Source of the DNA: an uncultured Lachnospiraceae bacterium
GTDB lineage: Bacteria; Bacillota; Clostridia; Lachnospirales; Lachnospiraceae
Assembly: GCA_910579505.1 (NCBI GenBank)
Contig: CAJTTZ010000027.1
Span: 1 to 17,570, forward strand
DNA length: 17,570 nucleotides
Reading direction: 5' to 3'
The position numbers and the translations under genes were made by a program. The notes under the pieces were generated by a model. That model searched no databases, had not been told where the DNA came from, and was given only the letters and a program-made list of their open reading frames with translations. Below are positions 13,439-17,570 of the stretch, one piece after another. Each line of letters starts with the position of its first letter. Positions within the stretch are counted from its first letter, which is position 1.

Positions 13439-15931
13439 TCATTCAATTGCTTCGATAGAATTCACAATACTCATTTTGCTAATTCTACTCAATGGAATAT
13501 ACGTTGCCAACAAGCAGGCTCCAATCGCAAGAATGGTTGCCTCTGCGATTGGAATAACGGGGATAGCAACTAACTGAATGGTATCTGTTTTAGCGGCCTC
13601 TCCGAAAATCGCGCAAATGTATCCGGCTACACTTCCAATTCCCGCTGCGAACAAGCCATAATAGGCTCCTTCCCATAAGAACACTTTGAATAAACTTCCT
13701 GTGCTCATACCAATGGCTCGCTGCATACCAATTTCCGCAATACGGGTATGAATATTTGTATAGACAGTATTGATGATGTTCAGCAAACCAATCAGAGCGA
13801 CAAACAAAATCAGTCCCCAGGCCAGTAACCGAATCTGCTCGAAACTCTCTGCCTCCTGACGGTCTGCCTGCTCGTAGGATAAAACGGTACTGCCAGGAAT
13901 CCGTTGGGATAAACTCTCTAATACTTTGTCAACTACACTCCGGTCAGCATCTGATGATAGGATTGGCCGCAGTTCTGCGTAAGTCTCAATCCCGGTAAGT
14001 TGGGGGTATAGACGATCACTAACCAAGACTTGAACTCCGTTTGTAAATCCGTTGTTGCCTACGCTAAAATAGGTGTCATACCCATCAAGCGATAACAATA
14101 CCGAAAATTCTTTTCCCGCAACGGTAATGTGTGTGCCTGCCTCGATTTGGGTAGTGCCAATATGTTCCTCTCCGATCTGCATAGGAATTGGATTGCGTAC
14201 CACACAGCCTTCTCCGGCTTTTAACTGCTCCATCTGCTCCGCCGATAGGCGCTGTGCGAACGCATTCTCTATCCAACAGTCATTCAAGCCAACGATTTGT
14301 AAGCATTCACCAATACCCAAAGTAATGCTGGTTTTTATGCCGATGGGGAGGTACTGTTCATCCAGGTCGTAAAGCGAAAACTGTTCTGCTGCCACGGCGA
14401 ACACATTTTTATCTGCCTCCAATGCGGCAAGTTCGCCGGAAGAAATGCCGCCGTATTCATTCACAACCGAGTAGTCCCCAAGATGATCTGGCATCGCGGA
14501 AGAAGCATCCAACAAAGAACTGAAACTTTGTAGTGCAATAAAGACCGTAATGCTCATAACCAAGGACAAAATTGTAATTGCCGTGCGCCCACGGTTACGC
14601 TTTAGATTAAGTCGGGCATAAAACGCCTCAAAATTGCGAACTTTCTTCGTTTTCCGATTTCTCCGTTTGATCTTGATATTTCGTCCCGCCATGGCCACGG
14701 TGGGAGATACCTTTGCGGCATATTGAGCTGCTGGGATGGCTGCTACAAACGCAAAAAATAATGTAATGAGCGCACTTACCAGCAGGAAAATTCCTTTGCC
14801 AGAGCTGCTTTCTGCAATCAGGAGGTTTAATTCTTCCCTGTTCTGCACCAAAAAAATTTCTGGAGAAACAAAACTGGTTGCGGCAGTCAAGATACCTTTT
14901 GCTGACAAAATTCCCAGCAGAAGTCCAATCGGAATACCAATCACACAGAGCAAAAGCACTTGGGCCGTCACAAGAAAATAAAGCTGTCGTTTCTCTCCAC
15001 CAATGGCCCGCAAAGTACCATACTGTTTAATCCGTTGGGACACTGCAATTTTCAGAATATTATAAATCACCAATCCCGCCGCCAACAGTAGCAACAGTCC
15101 GATCATGATTCCCGCTACCAGCATAAGGGAGAATCCTTGGCTGGATGTGTCAGACCAACCAGCATCATAGCGGATACCCAAAGCATCCAGATAGGGAACA
15201 TTATATAGAATATCCAATTCATGGACACCCAGCGTAGAAATCAGGTCATTCACCGTTTCTTGAAAAGTGCTTTTATCGGCTGTCCGAATATCCACATTAT
15301 AGTAGAGATAGTTCTCTGGTAACAGAGTTGCTACCGTTCCCTTGCCAACCACGCCGGTGACGCCGCCAGAGGTGTAATTCAGATAATTGCTCTCCAAGAT
15401 ACCTACCAATGTAAAGTCCGCAGTAAAATCATAAGAGGAAATCTCAATACCGTGGCGGAGGATCTTTGATAGTGAGAGTGATACCGGATCACCCAAATTG
15501 CCTTCAAGACCGAGGTGTTGCAGCACATCTTCCGGTAACGCTATTTCCATAGGTGCTTCCGGCAATCGGCCATCCTTTAGTCGGGAGATTGTAGGATAGA
15601 TTGCGGCAACATCTTCCTGATATTCATTCAGCCCCAGGGAAAGGGACGGATTAAGCTCCGTTGTACCCAAAGTTACATATTTCCCAACAAAAGACAATCG
15701 CGGGTCATTCTGCAAAGCTGCAACCTGTTCCTGATTCATCTGTAAAAATGTTACATAGCGATTGCCACCCAGAGCAATGGCCTGCTGCTGGCGCATAGCG
15801 GACAGCACCCCGGCAGATTGCCCGACCACCGCCGTCATCATGGTTGAAAGGATAATGGCAATCAAAATCAGAATAGAGGTGATTTTCTGCGCCCTTATCT
15901 CTTTGAATGCCAGTGTGCGATAGGATTTCAT
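13439..15931 (-). CDS. FtsX/MacB-type ABC transporter permease, 830 aa
   Basis: Membrane partner of the frameshifted ATPase upstream. Topology by eye: a helix at 18-40, a large outer domain to about 265, helices 268-293, 318-345 and 380-402, a helix 450-472, a second outer domain to about 700, and helices 703-723, 750-775 and 789-812. Coupling motifs are SQRIKQYGTLRAIGGEKRQ and RIAEIGMQRAIGMSTGS, which mark two FtsX modules. The length is normal for this two-module type. The ATG overlaps the ATPase stop (ATGA) behind GGAGGTGACAGCAAG, so the two are translationally coupled. With a histidine kinase at the head of the operon, the context suggests sensing and export of, or defence against, an antimicrobial peptide. 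The frame is fully open, but it has no intact ATPase next to it. Confidence 0.92.
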   Translation of the reverse strand: MKSYRTLAFKEIRAQKITSILILIAIILSTMMTAVVGQSAGVLSAMRQQQAIALGGNRYVTFLQMNQEQVAALQNDPRLSFVGKYVTLGTTELNPSLSLGLNEYQEDVAAIYPTISRLKDGRLPEAPMEIALPEDVLQHLGLEGNLGDPVSLSLSKILRHGIEISSYDFTADFTLVGILESNYLNYTSGGVTGVVGKGTVATLLPENYLYYNVDIRTADKSTFQETVNDLISTLGVHELDILYNVPYLDALGIRYDAGWSDTSSQGFSLMLVAGIMIGLLLLLAAGLVIYNILKIAVSQRIKQYGTLRAIGGEKRQLYFLVTAQVLLLCVIGIPIGLLLGILSAKGILTAATSFVSPEIFLVQNREELNLLIAESSSGKGIFLLVSALITLFFAFVAAIPAAQYAAKVSPTVAMAGRNIKIKRRNRKTKKVRNFEAFYARLNLKRNRGRTAITILSLVMSITVFIALQSFSSLLDASSAMPDHLGDYSVVNEYGGISSGELAALEADKNVFAVAAEQFSLYDLDEQYLPIGIKTSITLGIGECLQIVGLNDCWIENAFAQRLSAEQMEQLKAGEGCVVRNPIPMQIGEEHIGTTQIEAGTHITVAGKEFSVLLSLDGYDTYFSVGNNGFTNGVQVLVSDRLYPQLTGIETYAELRPILSSDADRSVVDKVLESLSQRIPGSTVLSYEQADRQEAESFEQIRLLAWGLILFVALIGLLNIINTVYTNIHTRIAEIGMQRAIGMSTGSLFKVFLWEGAYYGLFAAGIGSVAGYICAIFGEAAKTDTIQLVAIPVIPIAEATILAIGACLLATYIPLSRISKMSIVNSIEAIE

Positions 15932-16603
15932 CTTGCTGTCACCTCCGAAAGAACACCGTCCACAATCACAAATTGCCTGTCAGTCATCTCTGCCACCCGG
16001 CGGTCATGTGTTATAATTACTAACTTTGTATCCGTCTTTTTCCAAATATTTTCAAGCATTTTCATAACCTCGCCACCGCTTTTGCTATCTAAGTTTCCTG
16101 TCGGCTCATCTGCAAAAATAATATCTGGCTTTGCTATCAAAGCACGTGCAATCGCAACACGCTGCTGCTGCCCCCCCTGACAGTTCATGCGGCAGGTGTT
16201 CCAGACGGTCACCAATGCCCAGCAATTCCGTAAGTTGTAGTAGATATGCTTCATCCGGCTGCTTTTTGTCCAAAAGCAAAGGCATGATGATGTTTTCTTT
16301 TGCCGTCAAAACAGGCAGAAGATTAAACTGTTGAAAAATAAAACCGATACTCCTCCGCCGAAATGCGGACAATTCCTTGTCATCAAAACTGTAAATATCC
16401 CTGCCATCATAGGTCAGGTTCCCGGAAGTCGGTCTGTCCAGCCCGGATAATAGGTGGAGCAAAGTGCTTTTGCCGCTTCCTGACGGTCCCATAATGGAAA
16501 TAAAATCATTTATATCAATTTCCAAATTGGCCTTATCCAGAGCTACAACCCGGTTCTCTCCAACACCATAAATTTTGGATAGTTCTTTGGCTTCAATTTT
16601 CAT
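15928..16603 (-). pseudogene. ABC transporter ATPase, MacB/LolD type, frameshifted in the signature motif
   Basis: The first frame from ATG 16603 carries Walker A GPSGSGKST and the Q-loop region FIFQQFNLLPVLTAKEN and runs to LPHELSGG. There a G7 run (16171-16177) shifts the frame. The next frame continues QQQRVAIARALIAKPDIIF, then Walker B ADEPTGNLD and the H loop IITHD, and ends at 15928 overlapping the permease start. Removing one G gives a perfect 224-aa ATPase with an intact LSGGQQQRVAIARAL, so six G is the coding length. As written, the product ends about 22 residues after LSGG and lacks Walker B. It may be a real inactivation, a slippage switch or an assembly error. A hairpin (16613-16633) covers its ribosome-binding site. 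Confidence 0.88.
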
Positions 16604-16612
16604 AATAAAAAA

Positions 16613-16633
16613 CTCCTTATCGTTGATAAGGAG
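16613..16633 (-). promoter_or_regulatory. Hairpin acting as terminator and covering the ATPase ribosome-binding site
   Basis: On the minus strand CTCCTTATC (16633-16625), loop AAC, and GATAAGGAG (16621-16613) pair perfectly over 9 bp and are followed by TTTTTT. This is an intrinsic terminator shape between the kinase and the ATPase genes. Its 3' arm contains AAGGAG, the ribosome-binding site for the ATG at 16603. One structure could therefore reduce both transcription and translation of the transporter. Confidence 0.65.
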
Positions 16634-16661
16634 AGTTTATATTACAAATCTCAAGAAATGC

Positions 16662-17342
16662 TCAAGATTTTAAATTTATTTGAAAAAAAGCTGTTGCCAT
16701 CGCACCTTGCCCATCTATATTTTCCAACTTTAACATACCGCCATGCTTTATACAGAGTATTCCGCTACTATATAACCCCATGCCAAAATGTACTGTATCC
16801 TCGTTTAGTTTTCCAAAAGGTTTCGGTCCGTTTTGCACTAATTCCGCAGGATAACCGAAACCGTCATCAATAACTGAAAAGGATAAAAAATCTTTATTTT
16901 CCATAATTTGTATTTGAATTTTACTTCGTGAAAAACGAGCCGCATTACTAATTAAATTCTCTGCAACAGTCAAAAACATTCCATGATCTAATTTTACAGA
17001 ACCCCTATCGGGGGCAGATATTAACAGACATAATTTGGGGGCAAATAATTTTACGGTATCCTCTAACTCTGACTGTAACACAGTATAGGTACACTCGCTA
17101 ATCTGAACTGGCATTTGCTCAAGCCTCTGAATACTGCTCATTGCTTCCACATATTGCTCAATACGCAGGGTATAGCTTTCCAGCCGTTCAAGTGCCTGAT
17201 CGTCAGCTATTCCTTGTTTTAGCAATTTTACCGTTCCTTTTATAACCGTGACGGGATTCCGTAAATCATGGGAAAAAGCCGCATTTAATCGTTTCCGTTC
17301 CTCGGCCTGCCTCCATAACTCCCGATTGAGATTTGATGATTT
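16662..17342 (-). pseudogene. OmpR-type sensor histidine kinase, catalytic part only (N-terminus missing)
   Basis: The open frame runs from just after a stop (17343-17345) to a TGA at 16662, 226 codons. It starts within the linker (SSNLNRELWRQAEERKRLN) and contains the phosphoacceptor box AFSHDLRNPVTVIKG (His near residue 26). The ATPase follows: N box ENLISNAARFS, G1 box IDDGFGYP and the glycine-rich VHFGMGLYSSGILC. The sensor and membrane part (usually over 100 residues) and the partner response regulator are absent. No good start codon exists before the His box; a TTG at 17225 would exclude it. Sequence upstream is unrelated and begins with an AGGGAAA repeat, so the gene was cut by a recombination or insertion event. 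It is the gene before the ATPase-permease pair, whose expression such kinases normally control. Confidence 0.8.
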
Positions 17343-17344
17343 TT

Positions 17345-17501
17345 AAGGGAAACATTAGCTGTTATATTTTGTTATTAAAATCTCCGCTAACCCTTGAAAA
17401 TACTAAGTTTGTCACAGGTGAACTTTCCCTTATAGTTTCCCTCATGTTATATCTTCCCACAAGGCATTACGAATCCTGATAAGGGAAAAAATGAGGGAAA
17501 C
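17345..17501. repeat. Array of (A/G)AGGGAAA repeats in inverted arms
   Basis: Five copies occur: 17345-17352 (plus), 17424-17431 and 17436-17443 (minus), 17481-17488 and 17494-17500 (plus). The last four form two arms in opposite orientation. In each arm one unit is ATGAGGGAAAC and the other ATAAGGGAAA, with starts 12 bases apart. GTTTCCCTCAT (17435-17445) and ATGAGGGAAAC (17491-17501) are perfect reverse complements. The layout is like protein-binding arms of a recombinase or replication initiator. No gene is supported from 17346 to the window end. Confidence 0.6.
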
Positions 17502-17570
17502 AAAATCACATAAAACATTATAACACATAATATACGGGAATTGGTAAACTGATTGAAATGCTTTCAAAAA

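Noticed and set aside
1..17570. CRISPR array, tRNA, rRNA or a complete insertion sequence
   Set aside because: I saw no regularly spaced repeat-spacer units, no tRNA or rRNA-like conserved segments and no transposase or integrase gene. The only long repeat is the pair of leaders.

Overview
The window reads as a Bacillota (Clostridia, most likely Lachnospiraceae-type gut anaerobe) chromosome segment. The protein families point that way: GHKL sensor kinase, FtsX-type peptide/drug ABC exporters, DUF3781, a cysteine-rich KTR protein, a Tn916/Tn1549-type sigma-like protein and MobC. Almost all genes are on the minus strand; the only recognisable plus-strand gene is a broken mobC.

Left block (1-4968): a minus-strand cluster of proteins of unknown function. 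It holds a 269-aa coiled-coil protein, a 471-aa protein with a pre-peptidase C-terminal (PPC)-like beta domain, a frameshifted protein, a 320-aa protein and a second frameshifted protein. Two members are preceded by the same ~124-bp leader (2354-2477 and 4845-4968, gapless, roughly 84% identical by eye). Each leader carries a sequence resembling a sigma-28 (SigD, flagellar-type) promoter. One leader ends in a run of ten G at the ribosome-binding site. This cluster is the best candidate here for an undescribed system.

Middle block (4955-12481): scars of an integrative conjugative element. These are an N-truncated GHKL histidine kinase fused onto a truncated sigma-like gene, a KTR gene with three in-frame stops, and a 24-aa stub of an HTH regulator. 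Between the scars lies a visibly GC-richer, intact-looking drug/peptide efflux module: TetR repressor, DUF3781 protein, MFS exporter, FtsX-type permease and ABC ATPase. MFS, permease and ATPase overlap and are probably one transcript. Two copies of a 17-bp operator, one over the tetR promoter and one just upstream of the MFS gene, give a simple TetR-controlled circuit.

Right block (12781-17570): a mobC pseudogene, then a second ABC system on the minus strand. It comprises an OmpR-type histidine kinase missing its N-terminus, an ATPase frameshifted by one extra G inside the LSGGQ signature, and an intact 830-aa permease. The kinase loses its reading frame exactly where an array of (A/G)AGGGAAA repeats begins, which looks like the end of another mobile element.

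Overall the window is a mosaic of mobile-element debris around two export modules. Several broken genes differ from an intact frame by one base in a homopolymer, so assembly error must be excluded before calling decay or phase variation. The KTR and mobC genes also carry substitution-type stops, which supports real decay there.
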